This document shows, piece by piece, positions 23,454-34,519 of a stretch of 40,382 nucleotides of DNA. The first letter of the stretch is position 1, and every line of letters starts with the position of its first letter. The DNA is from Plantago elongata (Eukaryota > Streptophyta > Magnoliopsida > Lamiales > Plantaginaceae), in NCBI GenBank assembly GCA_036897095.1, contig JAYMSP010000842.1:1-40382 (forward strand). The letters run 5' to 3'. Under the pieces are notes generated by a model. It worked only from the letters and a program-made list of their open reading frames with translations. It had not been told where the DNA came from and searched no databases. A program made the position numbers and the translations under genes.

Positions 23454-24042
23454 TGTTATGACGAATTAAGTCTCTCATAATTCGGAAGAATTAGTATAAA
23501 CCGAACTAAAGACAGGCGAATCGCACTAAAATCATGAACATGAGTTAGCACGATCACCAGGCGAATTTTCGTCAAAAGAGACGATTTACACACGAGTCGT
23601 GAAGAACCATTCTAATCAGAATCGCGCACTCAAGGAGAAACCCAATTCATCTTATATAGCTCGGACAACCGACCCAGGAGTTTATAGTATGGATCAAGAT
23701 AGAAGTCAAGAATTCTTGACTTAGAAGAGTTATCCGACCTATCGCCTACAACAGGTCCGAGCCTGACCGACGATGAACCACAACCCCTATTATCGGGACC
23801 ACGTGTTGGTACGAGCAACAATCCAAAATTTGGAGGATTCGGTTCCCCAAATCAACTCTATATATAGAAAGTCACCCACTATATTTCACTACATTTACTC
23901 CCTCTTTGAGCTCTCAAGCTTGAGTTGATTTACTACCAAGTTTATTCAAGACAAATCGGTCTAAGAAGTCTAAACCTTGCTTTGCAGGTACAAATTAAAG
24001 ATCAAGTGCACTTTCCAATCTAATACATTTTTTTCCACAACA
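23454..24042 (+). mobile_element. Solo LTR, 589 bp
   Basis: Starts TGTTATGACG and ends CCACAACA, giving the TG...CA ends with short inverted similarity usual for LTRs. The flanks GATGA (23449-23453) and GATGC (24043-24047) match at four of five bases, as for a 5-bp target duplication. A TATA box (TATATATAG, 23859-23867) lies about 180 bases before the end, followed by CT-rich sequence, the usual U3-R-U5 layout in plus orientation. No primer-binding site or second LTR follows, so it looks like a recombined solo LTR, probably Ty3/gypsy type. Confidence 0.6.
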
Positions 24043-26607
24043 GATGCCACCTAAAAGAGGCTATTTATGTATATTTTTCGAGCTCGAATTTGCTGCGTCG
24101 ACCTGCTCGTGTTTTCAGTAATTTCGGAGAATTCGTTGCCTGATTTCTATCCATCTTCCCATTGATTAAAACATGGACGATTGGAGAATTTGCTTAGTAA
24201 CATGCTTCATGTTCAGGTCAATTCTTGTGGATTGGATCTAATCTATATATTAATGTAACAGCTAAGTAGATTTTTATAAATCTATCAATTGACTTTTATG
24301 GGAGTCTTTAATTGATGACAAATCATTGAGGGCATCAACCATGCATATATAACGAAATGCTTACATGTTCTTCGTATTTTACAAATACATTATTGTTTCA
24401 TTTTGCTGACTATTGGTGTCTATGAAACCAATAGGTTCTGGTCTCATACATACTAATCAATGGTTTGTCAGATAAAGATTAGTCTTAGGTAGATTAGAGT
24501 GTAAATTGCTTATAAATAAAGATCAACTTGTTTGGTAGGAATGTAATGGCATGGGAAGGTAAACTTTAGTTAATTGTACAATGCATTATTCATTACTATT
24601 CAACAACAGTTCTTTTGTAGTTGTTTAATTTCAGACGCAACTAAAATTATGTTTTTTTGATAGTGTAATCTTTTAAATTAGACTGAACTAAATTAAAATA
24701 TAATATAAAATATAATTAAGATAGTATTTTTTAATTTAAAGTCACTTTTGTTCAGTTTAGTTATAATTTATACTTTACTTAATTTACTTCAATTTCGTTC
24801 AGTAAATTTTAGTGGAAGAGAACAAATCATAAGTACAGTTAACTGAACTAAACTAACTAGTTTAAATAAATTGTTTGGCTTAATTACTAGCAACACTTTA
24901 TTTTATTGTCACATTAATTCAAAATTAAATATGATACCTATGGTAATTTATAAGTTTTTTATACATCCTTTCACAAATATGAAACATAATTTAACTGACG
25001 AATAATCTATAATTAGTAGACTTTACACGTGAAATCTCATTAAAATTGGTAAAATAATTGTAAAAACATGCATCATAATTCATAACAAATTAACAAGTGT
25101 CGCTCCCTTTGTTGGAAAAGTCGAAGTCAAAAAAGTCATATGCTTGCGGAGTTTTTAAGCTGTACAACATATTTGTTCGTTTCTCATGCAAATATATATT
25201 GAGCTCTATTTTGTTTTTATGTACTGCAACTTCGTAGATTTTTATCATTTTAGATCCTATTTTGAAAATAAAGCCTTTTATTTTGTTCACTTTGTGATAT
25301 TTTGGCTTGTTCACTTTTATGTAAGAATCGAATGATTAGGAGGTTTGCATATTCTTCATTGTAGTGAGTTATTGAAAGGCTTACGATTTTCAATAATATG
25401 TATAAAGAAATTTATTATTCAATTTATGACAAACAAACAAGTGTAATTTATACTAATCATGTGTTGATATTTCTAATGTTTAATAGTAATAGTATAAGTT
25501 TTAGGAGCATGCTCTATAACATGATATCGACTTTGAAAAGGAAGGGAGGAAAAAAAGGACAAAGCATAAAAGTTGCACAACAATTACTTTTGTCGACAGA
25601 TTACAAAGTGTCACCAACCTTTGTAAGTCATGGGACTACAAATATACAATCCGCACCCACTAGAAAAGTATCAATCGAAACAAATAGGGACGGTTTGATA
25701 CGAAATTTAATTAAGTAAATGTGATAAAGGCATACCTATTTAAATATTAATTAATTTTAAATTGAATTGTGAAGTTTTGTGTTTCATATACTAGGATTTA
25801 AATAATATAGATGTTTTGTAGATCTTTTTATGAGTTTTGTATTAATTGAGTTGGATCTAAGTTACATATCAATAATATCTAAATTATAATAACATGACCA
25901 AATACGATTATAAAGTCCGAAAACTTAATGAGTATTAAATTAAGAGTTTAATAGTAGTTGATTTTCAAGGTTTTGTATTGACATGTCATCTTGATAGGGT
26001 ATAATACTATATTTAAGTATTATTATCAATAATAATAACTCAATTTGAACCGAACATAATACAAATTAAGCAGGAAATAAATTTTTTGACAAGCAACTGA
26101 AGTCGATAGCCAACAATAAGATTTGCAATTTAGTTAACATTATTAACTCAAACTCTGTTCTAAGGATCGATTGAATTGTATATCAAGCCGTCCATATAAT
26201 TTTTAAGATAAAAATTGTTCAATTATGATCGAAGAAAAATAGTTAAGATATGGATCGAAAATGAAGTAAGTTTGAAGATTTCACTTTCCACCATCTCCTT
26301 TACTACCTATTTTATTCATTCTTATCTGCACTGATTTAATTTTCTTCCATTATGAAAATTGAAAATTTAAAAGCAAATTAAAGTAAATAAATATAAATTG
26401 CAGGTATATAAACCGAGCAATCGTCGTGATATTTTTACGATAATTATCAACATCAAGTCATAAACCCCACGTATAAAACGAACCAAAACACTGATCAGAT
26501 CAGACGAGGCAGAAAGAAAACGATTGCAGGTTTTGTCAACTTGTGTGTGATTAATAATCATATCATACTACACATCTCAATACTAATCTACACAAAATTG
26601 AACAGTT
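24043..26607. other. AT-rich intergenic region upstream of ADF6
   Basis: No gene recognised. Open frames at 25090-25314 (-) and 25398-25718 (+) have AT-driven composition and no family motif. Contains one copy of an ACTGAA-rich repeat (listed separately). Confidence 0.5.
24681..24830 (-). repeat. ACTGAA-rich dispersed repeat, copy A
   Basis: The reverse complement shares CTGAAYGAAATT, TATAAATTATAACTAAAC and GAYTTTAAATTAAA, in this order, with 36755-36880. The two copies are therefore in opposite orientation 12 kb apart. This is probably a degenerate foldback or MITE family; ends not defined. Confidence 0.55.
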
Positions 26608-26637
26608 GAAGAAGAAGAAGAAAGAAAGAAAGGGAAA
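26608..26637. repeat. GA-rich microsatellite in the ADF6 5' region
   Basis: GAAGAAGAAGAAGAAAGAAAGAAAG lies about 140-170 bases before the ADF6 start codon, followed by a CT-rich leader. Confidence 0.7.
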
Positions 26638-26777
26638 AAGTACCAAGAGTAAACGAATATATTCCTTTTCTTTTCTCTTCTGCCTCCTATTTCTCTTCAT
26701 TCATCCCAATCCATTTTCTGTTCTTTCCCAAAACCCTCTTTGCATCTTCAATTGACCACCCATCTGAAGCTCTACCT

Positions 26778-27643
26778 ATGTCGTTCCGAAGCAGAGTGGT
26801 ATGATCTGTTATGACTGATTCGTTTGTTTCTTTTGCTCGATTGATCGACTGATTCTGTTTTCAGTTCAGTTACTTTTCGTTGATTGACTGCTGTGAAAGA
26901 TCTTGCTACTGTTATGTTTTATGGGTTTGTTTCAGAATCTGATCTTGTATATCAGAAGCATATATTTGAGCTTAGGGTTTTACCAATTTTGATTTGTTTG
27001 AATGGATTCGAAAGTGATAGTGGATTGGGGAAATTGTGTATTTTTTAGGGGTTAAAAGCTGAAAGTTTTGATCTTTGATTGTATGCTTACATACAGAAGC
27101 CTATTGATGCGTTTATTGTGGTGATTTGATTTGTCAGCTAAACTCGTCTTATGGATTCATGACTGTTGCTGATCATAGCATAGATGCGTTCTTCGATCTT
27201 AAGAAGAAGAAAGTGCATCGTTATGTGATCTTTAAGATCGACGAGAAGACTAATGAGGTGATCGTCGAGAAGACTGGTGGTCCGGCTGAGAACTATGACG
27301 ATTTTACTGGGTCGTTGCCTTCGAATGATTGCCGATATGCGGTGTATGACTTTGATTTTGTGACTTATGACAATTGCCAGAAGAGCAAGATATTCTTCAT
27401 TGCTTGGTTAGTGTAGAGCTAAAATGTGCATGGCTTGCTGTAGTATTTAGCTTGTTTCAAGTTTTGACTTTAGCTTCTGTTTTTCTCATCAGGTGTCCTG
27501 CAATGTCGAAAATACGGGCCAAGATGTTGTATGCCATGTCTAAACACAAATTCAAGAGAGAGTTGGATGGTGTTCATTATGAGATTCAGGCTACTGATCC
27601 TACAGAAATGGACCTTGAAGTGATTCAGGATCGCGTGCACTGA
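26778..27643 (+). CDS. ADF6: Actin-depolymerising factor, ADF6 type
   Basis: ADF/cofilin severs and remodels actin filaments in the cytoplasm. Three exons: 26778-26798, 27138-27406 and 27493-27643. They total 441 bases or 146 residues, the exact length I recall for Arabidopsis ADF6. The first exon codes only MSFRSRV and is separated by a 339-base intron, a typical plant ADF layout. MSFR at the start is shared with ADF6 and not with the MANA-type ADFs. The ADF-homology domain follows: [44 protein letters not shown] (actin-binding helix region), [20 protein letters not shown] and [19 protein letters not shown]. Phases join and no residues are missing. In Arabidopsis the next gene is RUS2, which is also on this window. 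Confidence 0.95.
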
Positions 27644-28263
27644 TCATCCACAATTTAAGTTTAATTGACTTTGGGAGAAGAACAAGACTTATCTTTTGTT
27701 GCCAACTTGGCAGGCTACAGTGTTGAAAAAGCTTCATGATCTGCAGTATGTATCATCTACAGACCAGTGGAAAGCTGATGATTCAACATTGCCCAGAGTT
27801 TCGAGATTTAATTATCGTTATATTAATTATTATCTTCATAATAACCATTCAGTAACAGAGAAGTGCTCTTGATGTCAATGTCTTATGTAGTACCTCTGTC
27901 CAGCTTTATATTGATGGGGAACTTGGTAAATGAATCATCTATATGTCATTGTAAATTTATGCGCTCAATTGATGTTTGGCACAAGTAGGACTGTAGGAGC
28001 ACAGAAACAACAGAGCTAACTTTCACTTATATGTTCTTGTCTTCTTGAGATCATCAAGGAGTCGAAACTCCTGATAAAACCCCATTTTGTGCATAAAGTG
28101 TTTTTCTGAGGAGATTATTTTGATCGATTTTTCATAGAATGTACTTCAATAATCATTTGCTTGTTTCTGTAGTACTCACATAAAGATTCCTAAATTCTAC
28201 TACTCACACGGTGTAGTTCGTGACAAATACATATCAAGAAATCTACTTCAACCCTTTTCTGCA
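27644..28263. other. ADF6 3' flank
   Basis: 3' UTR and downstream sequence of ADF6. No further gene recognised. Confidence 0.5.
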
Positions 28264-28374
28264 GTTGGGGTTTTGGCATTAGCAGTACCACATTTTGACC
28301 GGGTAAAATGGAACTTTGGGACTAAATGTGGCACATGTCGAAACGTGAGACTCCAGATGCCTAAAACCCCCAAC
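28264..28374. repeat. Imperfect foldback element of 111 bp
   Basis: The left arm GTTGGGGTTTTGGCATT pairs with the right arm GATGCCTAAAACCCCCAAC. A second inner pair (ACCACATTT with AAATGTGGC) extends the hairpin. It is G+C-rich for the neighbourhood. It may be a MITE; no clear target duplication was found. Confidence 0.55.
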
Positions 28375-28883
28375 TTTGAGAATATTTGTGTCATTTAATC
28401 ATTTTATATGTTTTGTTTTGTGCTCATTATGTATTGTTTTCCTCTAAAGTTATTATTATTTGATATATATTTTTAATGTTTTAATATATTTTTGTAAAAT
28501 TTAATTAATTTCTATATTTTATAATCTTTGAACGATGATTATTTAGAATTAAATCAAACAAATAAATTCAAAATCCATAAACACACAAATCACTCAAGAG
28601 TTCAATTACTCTTAGTTGATATTACAATGTGTCTCTAGAAAATTTGAATTAGAAAATTTGAATATTTATAAAAGATCTATTTGTACAAAGAATTAAGTAT
28701 TTTTGTGTAGTAAGTAATTTCTAATAAATGAACGTCAATGTTAAACTTGGTATCAACCTAATCATAGCGAATACTATATACGTTTGCTTTTGAGGTGAGA
28801 AAAACAATAGTGTGTTACTTTTAAATAAAATAATATTAGTGTGCTTGAGTTTTTTTAAGTCGATTTTTAAATAAAATAATATT

Positions 28884-28972
28884 TTTTTGAAACGGCTAAA
28901 GGATAACTTGAATCCCGATCTATTGGTTGGAGATAAAACGTCTTATCAACTGAACTGCGCTTCGTTGTCTTG
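28884..28972 (-). mobile_element. tRNA-derived SINE with 14-bp target-site duplication
   Basis: Read on the minus strand: a box-A-like TTCAGTTGATAAGACG, then ACCAATAGATCGGGATTCAA containing the box-B core GGGATTCAAG, then TTATCCTTTAGCCG and an A-run tail. It is flanked by AATAAAATAATATT (28870-28883) and AATAAAATAATGTT (28973-28986), a 14-bp duplication with one mismatch. The same sequence recurs at 37751-37815. Confidence 0.75.
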
Positions 28973-28986
28973 AATAAAATAATGTT

Positions 28987-29635
28987 AGGGTGTGATTTTT
29001 TTTTTAAAATTGAAAAACTATAATTATAGCTGGGAATGAATTACAATAAAATAAGTCGTTTCTTTGTATAAACAAAATGGCAAAATAGGTAACATTGGGC
29101 GAGACAGAGTAAGTCGTAAGTAACGTTTTTTTACCTCAATGATAAACTCGATATTAACCCGATCAGAGCGAAATATCCTGATAAAATCTCTTATGTGAAT
29201 TCCGTGATTTCCAACCAGTTCTGAAAATCTTGAATTTATTGTGTATTTTTCACCTATATCATATATTGCCATTGTAATATTGTTATATATGAAGTCTAAG
29301 TACCGCGAAAACTTACAAATCACATACTTGATCCATGTACATTTCTTCTTTAGATCTTTGAATTCTGAATTGGACTTTTAACTCTATTTTATTTAGTAAC
29401 TTGCAATTTCTCCCTTTCGAAGGCAGCAAGTCTGAAGGTTATATCAACCTGCAGGCCACTTAGGATAAATTTATTGTCAATTTGGCACTTGAAAAAAAAG
29501 AGAAACCTTTTTCTAAATAGCAATATTTATTGTATATTTTTTACTATTATATCATTTTGTATTAACCTTTTCACATAGCATATGCTATTCGTAATATATT
29601 AACCTTTTCATATATATATATATATATATTAATTA
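28987..29635. other. AT-rich intergenic sequence
   Basis: Nothing recognised apart from an (AT)n run at about 29608-29630. The minus-strand open frame at 29024-29323 has no family signature. Confidence 0.5.
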
Positions 29636-29803
29636 TGTTATCTGTTTCCATTGTGATGTTGTTGGTTTGCAAATGTAATGGCTATTGATTATATGTGATC
29701 GACTTGTTGGTTACAGACTAAATCCCTTGATTGCTTGCTGTCAAAATTCGTAGGGTATACAGAAAAAGAATGTTACCTGGATGATGGTATTAGTCCTAGC
29801 TGG
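29636..29803 (+). repeat. Direct duplication, copy 1
   Basis: About 168 bases repeated with many small differences at 30188-30352. Shared landmarks are TGTTATCTGTT, GTGATCGACTTGTTG, TTACAGACTAAA, ATTGCTTGCTG and GGATGATGG. Repeat period 552 bases. Nature unknown. Confidence 0.8.
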
Positions 29804-30187
29804 ACCGTGTAAACTAATATTGCAAACCTGAGTGTTAGGTGTTTTTTTTATATTGTTTTGGTTGAAACATAGCACACCCCTAACTTTTTGCTTATCAAAT
29901 TCTTAAGTAAGATTTTCTTCAATTCAATGGACTCTTGGGAGTTTCACACTTCTTCTAGTAATGATGTATTAAACCTGATACTTCTTTTTACGAGTCTGGC
30001 TGTCACTGAAGACTATAAAAGCTATGTAATCCGAATTTCAGTCTATATCACTAATGTTGGTTTCGACCAGTAGCTGTAGAGCTAACATCTCATTCTGGCC
30101 CGAGGTTAACGCACTCTAAATCAGATGATTGCTAAACTGCAGAACCATAATGGTGAAAGTAACGGTCCAATATTTGCTATTTGGATT

Positions 30188-30352
30188 TGTTATCTGTTGC
30201 CATTGTGCTGTAGTTGGTTTGCAAGTGTACTAGCTATCAATTGTGTGATCGACTTGTTGCTTACAGACTAAAAGACTTTAATTGCTTGCTGCCAAAATTA
30301 TAGAGGTATATGGAAAGAGAATGTTACTGGATGATGGCATTAGCCTAGATGG
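30188..30352 (+). repeat. Direct duplication, copy 2
   Basis: Second copy of 29636-29803, same orientation. Its right end abuts the F-box fragment on the opposite strand. Confidence 0.8.
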
Positions 30353-30470
30353 TTTTTGTCTCTGAGTATGTTCGCATGAAACTCAAGTCGAAGATTAGCT
30401 CTTTCCAATATTTGCAGACAGACTTGCATTTATCCAAGCTTTTGTAGATGAAGTTCGAGTTAGACTCTCG
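30345..30470 (-). pseudogene. Fragment of an F-box gene
   Basis: The minus strand encodes KSLDKCKSVCKYWKELIFDL then SFMRTYSETK. This is the second half of a plant F-box (the usual form is LPxKSLxKCKSVCKxWxxLI). The expected LPxE...ILxRLPxK half is not readable in the same frame; CGAACTTCATCTAC just upstream may be its damaged remains. No F-box-associated C-terminal domain follows. The frame continues upstream to 30734 without further family similarity. Treated as a dead fragment. Confidence 0.55.
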
Positions 30471-31224
30471 AGTACTACATCTGAAGGTACTTACTGTAGC
30501 AGAACACATGAAAGGTCCCAACCATGTTCTTGGTTGGATTGGTTGGACGTAAAATAGGATGGAGTTTATTATACAGGGCCGAAACTTGAAGTAAGAGTAA
30601 CTAGGTGGATAAATGTAACACTGAAGTTTCTGCCATTCGTCGCAGCTGAGTGCTGCTGAACCCTCCTCTTGTCTAGCAACTTCATTTATTTGAACAGAAG
30701 TCTGATGATTCAACTCTTTGAGGTAAACATTCAAGAATTTGATGCTTCTGTTGTATAGATATCACCTTCAGTAATGTCAATGCCCTTGATGATTAGTGTG
30801 CCAATCTTGTCACATTCTAGAATTCTTGCTGAATGTTGTCATTAAAATAACCATTTCCAAATCACCATTGAATCACTAAAATCTGAAGAAGATTTGAAAA
30901 GCATACAGACAAGAGAGCATTAAGAAGTGTCTAAGTTTCAGCAGTTAAGGACTATCTGATTATCAAGATGTTAGCTAGGTTTTTCACCAGTTTATGTTAA
31001 GTGTAAGAGATCTGGTAGTTTTCCTCATGAAGTCATGATGTATAATTTACGAATTATGAGGCATTAAAGCTAAATCGTTGTTATTCATTAACTGTATTTA
31101 TAGCAATTGAGTAACGCATAGATAACAGTTACAAACATCTATGATCTTCCCATCAAAGACTGAAACTCCTGGAACTAAGACACTCTACACCTGTCAGATG
31201 TTTGTGCAAGCATTCGTGGCTTCT
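30471..31224. other. Region upstream of the F-box fragment and 3' flank of PHT1
   Basis: The part near 31100-31224 should hold the PHT1 3' UTR. Nothing else recognised. Confidence 0.5.
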
Positions 31225-32814
31225 CTATTTTTGTACTCTACCAGCATCAGTTTCTTCACCCATATCCTCATTTTCGCCCGACATCTCTTCCAAGGACTTC
31301 CCATTAGGCTCGGGTACTAAGAATGTGAAGCAAAAGCCCAAAAAGTTGACACATCCCAGCATGATGAGTGCATTCCTTACTCCAATACCTGGTGGGTAAC
31401 CTGCATCTGTCTTTGTCCTGTCTTGGTTCTGTGCCAAGTACAAAAACCCGAAAGCCCCCAGTATGGCTCCCACTCTCCCTGTTGCAGCAGATATTCCATG
31501 GCATGTCGACCTAAGCCTGGCAGGGAAGATCTCCGCTGGCACGACAAATGTTGTTGCATTTGGCCCAAAGTTTGCAAAGAAGAATGTCAAAGCATACATC
31601 ACCACAAACCCGATCCTGTTCTCTGGTTGTGTCCAGTGATGGTATGGGATGGCCAAACCGAACATGAACACGGTCATGAAGAAGAATCCCATTAACTGGA
31701 TAGTAAATCTTCCAATTCTATCAATGAAAAACACTGTGAACCAGTATCCTGGTACGGTACTGCACAAGGCGATCAATGTTTGCGCCCGTGCAATCCTGAA
31801 AACTTCTTGGATTGCGTTCATGGTTTCCGGATGAGGGATCCATCCAATTGCACTGAAAATATCTTTCTGGAACAGATTTTGACTGTAAAACGCGATGTCA
31901 AGCAGCAACCAACACATGCTAGTTCCAAGCAAGTGTAGTCCGTGGCGTTTAAGAAACTGTTTTGAAAACAAACCGAATGCGGACTTAGACTCCTCCACCC
32001 TTTGAGGCTCTGCTTCAATTTCCATGTGCAATACCTTTGACATGTCTGCAGCCGCTTGTTTTGCGTTCTTAGCCACAAGGGCAGTGTAACGAGCGGTTTC
32101 AGGCATCTTCATTCGCCAGTAGTAGGTAAGGATAGCCGGGAGTGCCCCAAGCATTAAAATGATCCTCCAAACATAATCAGCTTGAGGTACGGTTGATCTA
32201 ATGGCATCAACCTCATATGCCGGAGCACCATACCTCCCATCAAACGCGGAAGATATGATTAAGGCGAAAATCCCGCCTCCTAAAATCCCAAAACCTTGCA
32301 TAGCAAACACGGCTGCAATAAAGGCACCACGAGTCTTCTTATTAGCATATTCAGACATGATGGTTGCGGAAAGCGGGTAATCACCACCAATGCCAAATCC
32401 AAGCCAAAACCGGAAGAAGCAGAGAGTCGCCATCACAGCAGTAGGATTGGCTGAGAATGAGAGACCTGATGCAATGGAGCAAAGTGACATGAGCATCAGC
32501 GTCACACCGTAAACCTTCTTCCGCCCCAATTTATCACCGAGCCACCCGAAGAAGAGCTGCCCTGCTAGCGTTCCACATAGGGCAACACCGTTGACTGCAG
32601 CCGAGACATTAGGTGGCAGGGTTCCAGGTCTAGGATGACCCTCAACGTGGTAGTAAATGCGACCGAGCAACCTCGTGACAAGCGATATGCAGAAAAGATC
32701 ATAGGCATCGGTGAAAAATCCCATTCCGGCAATGACAATCGCCGTGAAATGGTACCATTGCGTTTTCGCAACATCAAGAGCGTTCAACACTTTTAAGTTT
32801 TCCCCTCCAGCCAT
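31225..32814 (-). CDS. PHT1 family inorganic phosphate transporter
   Basis: A plasma-membrane proton/phosphate symporter of the major facilitator superfamily that takes up H2PO4- in roots or moves it within the plant. The 529-residue frame starts at the ATG at 32814 ([20 protein letters not shown]); a GTG six bases upstream is in frame but not a plausible start. No intron interrupts the CDS. The PHT1 signature [20 protein letters not shown] is present, with [12 protein letters not shown] after the second/third membrane segments, a central hydrophilic loop (residues about 240-290), and [13 protein letters not shown] and [18 protein letters not shown] in the second half. Twelve membrane segments are expected and the hydrophobic blocks fit. 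The tail [19 protein letters not shown] is acidic, as usual. Which of the several PHT1 paralogues this is cannot be told without a tree. Upstream signals (TATA, P1BS, 5'-UTR intron) support phosphate-starvation control. Confidence 0.95.
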   Translation of the reverse strand: MAGGENLKVLNALDVAKTQWYHFTAIVIAGMGFFTDAYDLFCISLVTRLLGRIYYHVEGHPRPGTLPPNVSAAVNGVALCGTLAGQLFFGWLGDKLGRKKVYGVTLMLMSLCSIASGLSFSANPTAVMATLCFFRFWLGFGIGGDYPLSATIMSEYANKKTRGAFIAAVFAMQGFGILGGGIFALIISSAFDGRYGAPAYEVDAIRSTVPQADYVWRIILMLGALPAILTYYWRMKMPETARYTALVAKNAKQAAADMSKVLHMEIEAEPQRVEESKSAFGLFSKQFLKRHGLHLLGTSMCWLLLDIAFYSQNLFQKDIFSAIGWIPHPETMNAIQEVFRIARAQTLIALCSTVPGYWFTVFFIDRIGRFTIQLMGFFFMTVFMFGLAIPYHHWTQPENRIGFVVMYALTFFFANFGPNATTFVVPAEIFPARLRSTCHGISAATGRVGAILGAFGFLYLAQNQDRTKTDAGYPPGIGVRNALIMLGCVNFLGFCFTFLVPEPNGKSLEEMSGENEDMGEETDAGRVQK

Positions 32815-32838
32815 TGTCACTTCTCAATGCTGCTTTCC

Positions 32839-34358
32839 CTGTTCAAGTGTAACCAAAGATCAGATCAAAGATGTACAGAAAGACAGTAATACACTGAATG
32901 CGACAAAAATTGAAACTACGTTAAGCAATATAATAAACAGAAATTGATATACTAGTATACTACTACTATAGATTATATGCACTATGTTTGCAGAACATAC
33001 ATAGCTGATGAAAAAGAAAAAAGAAACAGAATTCGATGTACCTTAACAAATAAAATTGTGAACAAAAGATATTCCTTGTTATGTTATTCACTTGTCCACA
33101 ATTATGATCACTTCCCACTACTATATAGAGAAGTTATTGGTATGGTGATATTGTTGAAAAGTCATTTTTATTTTAGAATATGATTAGGGACTAAATTCGA
33201 AGGGTGTTTTATGTCATTTTTATTGTTTTGGAATGTGAATTCCTAATTAGAAGTTTGGTGGGGCAAAATAATATATAAGACGTTATTATAGGGGTTGAAT
33301 GAGGCATAATCGTAAATCTATGGAAATATTACATATGAAAAGTTTCCTTTTCAAATTTTGGCAGGGACAAACGGCCCTTTATGCTTGGTTCCTAGTTCTG
33401 CCGGGTTGGAAAGTCATGATCGTTCCATTACGAAGTTTGGTGATTATCATATCATGTGTGGATGCGATAATTAGAGAACCAATTTTGACATAGTCAAGTG
33501 GCTAACATAGCTTTCGTAGAATTGTCTACGTGAACTATATATGACAACAACAGGAAACTGTACAAGTCACATTTATGTTTTGTCTAGACTAGAAAAGTAG
33601 TAAGTTGGTTGAGTAGATATTGGAAGAAGTTGTAAGAATTCATGGATACTGCCAAGCAAGTATATTCCTATGGAATCTCTGAATTTTCTATTTTTCTCTT
33701 TTTCCCTTTTCACGGGGTTAGTGAGAATCGAGAACCTCTTATTAATTACCAAGAGAAGAAGATAGCATAGTACTACTTAAAAGAATCGAGAACCTCTTGT
33801 TAATTATCAATTATCATCAAGAGAGAAGATAGTATAGTACTCTTTAAGTAGCGTAAAAAATCAACTATCGGTAGTCAACTTTGTCTACTCCCTAAATTCA
33901 ACGGAATAAGATTCAATAGGTGGAGGCGTGGAGCCAAAAATATAATTCAAACAATTTATAATTTACTATTTGAAACTTGAAAATTTCACGATTGAAAATT
34001 TCACGATGAGATAGTTAAATTAATAAAATTTGAATGTCGTTATTGATATTAATTTATATGTTTACATAATTATATTATATGTGAGTAACAAGTTGTAATG
34101 ATACCAATAACAACAATGGCGTAAGCATTTAGGCCAACCCGCCTTGGGGAGCATGCACATAGTGTGCATAGTTTTTGCCAAACTATAAACTATATAAATA
34201 TATTTTGATGTTTTGTATTCATATTTGGAAACACTTTAATATATATAAAATGGTGGATGAAATGCAAATTTAGAAACAAGTTAAAAGTTAAAACTACAGC
34301 TACTAGCTAGGCTACTGGATATCGAATAATATATCATGTATCGAATTAAATCACGAAC
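32839..34358 (-). other. 5'-UTR intron of the PHT1 gene (about 1.5 kb)
   Basis: A leader block (32838-32815) just before the ATG is preceded by an acceptor (GAACAG at 32844-32839). On the minus strand, AACAG|GTTCGTGA at 34363-34351 makes a good donor, and the TATA box lies 120 bases further upstream. PHT1 genes of several plants have such a leader intron. It contains no gene; a tandem duplication at 33724-33848 lies inside. The call is a prediction from signals only. Confidence 0.5.
33724..33848. repeat. Tandem duplication of about 60 bp inside the PHT1 leader intron
   Basis: 33724-33781 and 33782-33848 both start AGAATCGAGAACCTCTT and end GATAGYATAGTACT plus CTTTAA-like sequence. The second copy has an extra AATTATC block. 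Confidence 0.75.
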
Positions 34359-34477
34359 CTGTTAATATGTCTCCAGGAAGAAGAGTTACGTATATTTACA
34401 GTGTTTCAGAAAGATTTGAGTAGTGAGTAGTGAGTGTCTTGTGTTGTAATAAGTTGAAGGGAAGCGAAATCGTTGTA

Positions 34478-34485
34478 TTATATAA
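34478..34485 (-). promoter_or_regulatory. TATA box of the PHT1 gene
   Basis: TTATATAA (the same on both strands) about 120 bases upstream of the proposed leader-intron donor. This gives a first non-coding exon of roughly 90 bases. Confidence 0.55.
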
Positions 34486-34511
34486 GCATAGTCATTTGGC
34501 ATCTTACAAAA

Positions 34512-34519
34512 GCATATTC
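34512..34519 (-). promoter_or_regulatory. P1BS (PHR1-binding) site upstream of PHT1
   Basis: GCATATTC matches the palindromic P1BS consensus GNATATNC bound by PHR1-type MYB factors under phosphate starvation. It lies 27 bases upstream of the TATA box. It is the only match I found in the 600 or so bases upstream. Confidence 0.6.

Noticed and set aside
25090..25718. Two open frames of 74 and 106 codons
   Set aside because: AT-driven composition, no known motif, no promoter or splice support.
31423..32078. Several open frames overlapping the PHT1 coding region in other frames
   Set aside because: They are shadows of the conserved PHT1 frame.
34120..34165. AATGGCGTAAGCATTTAGGCCA-type segment looking like a SINE or LINE end
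   Set aside because: No Pol III boxes, tail or duplication could be found.
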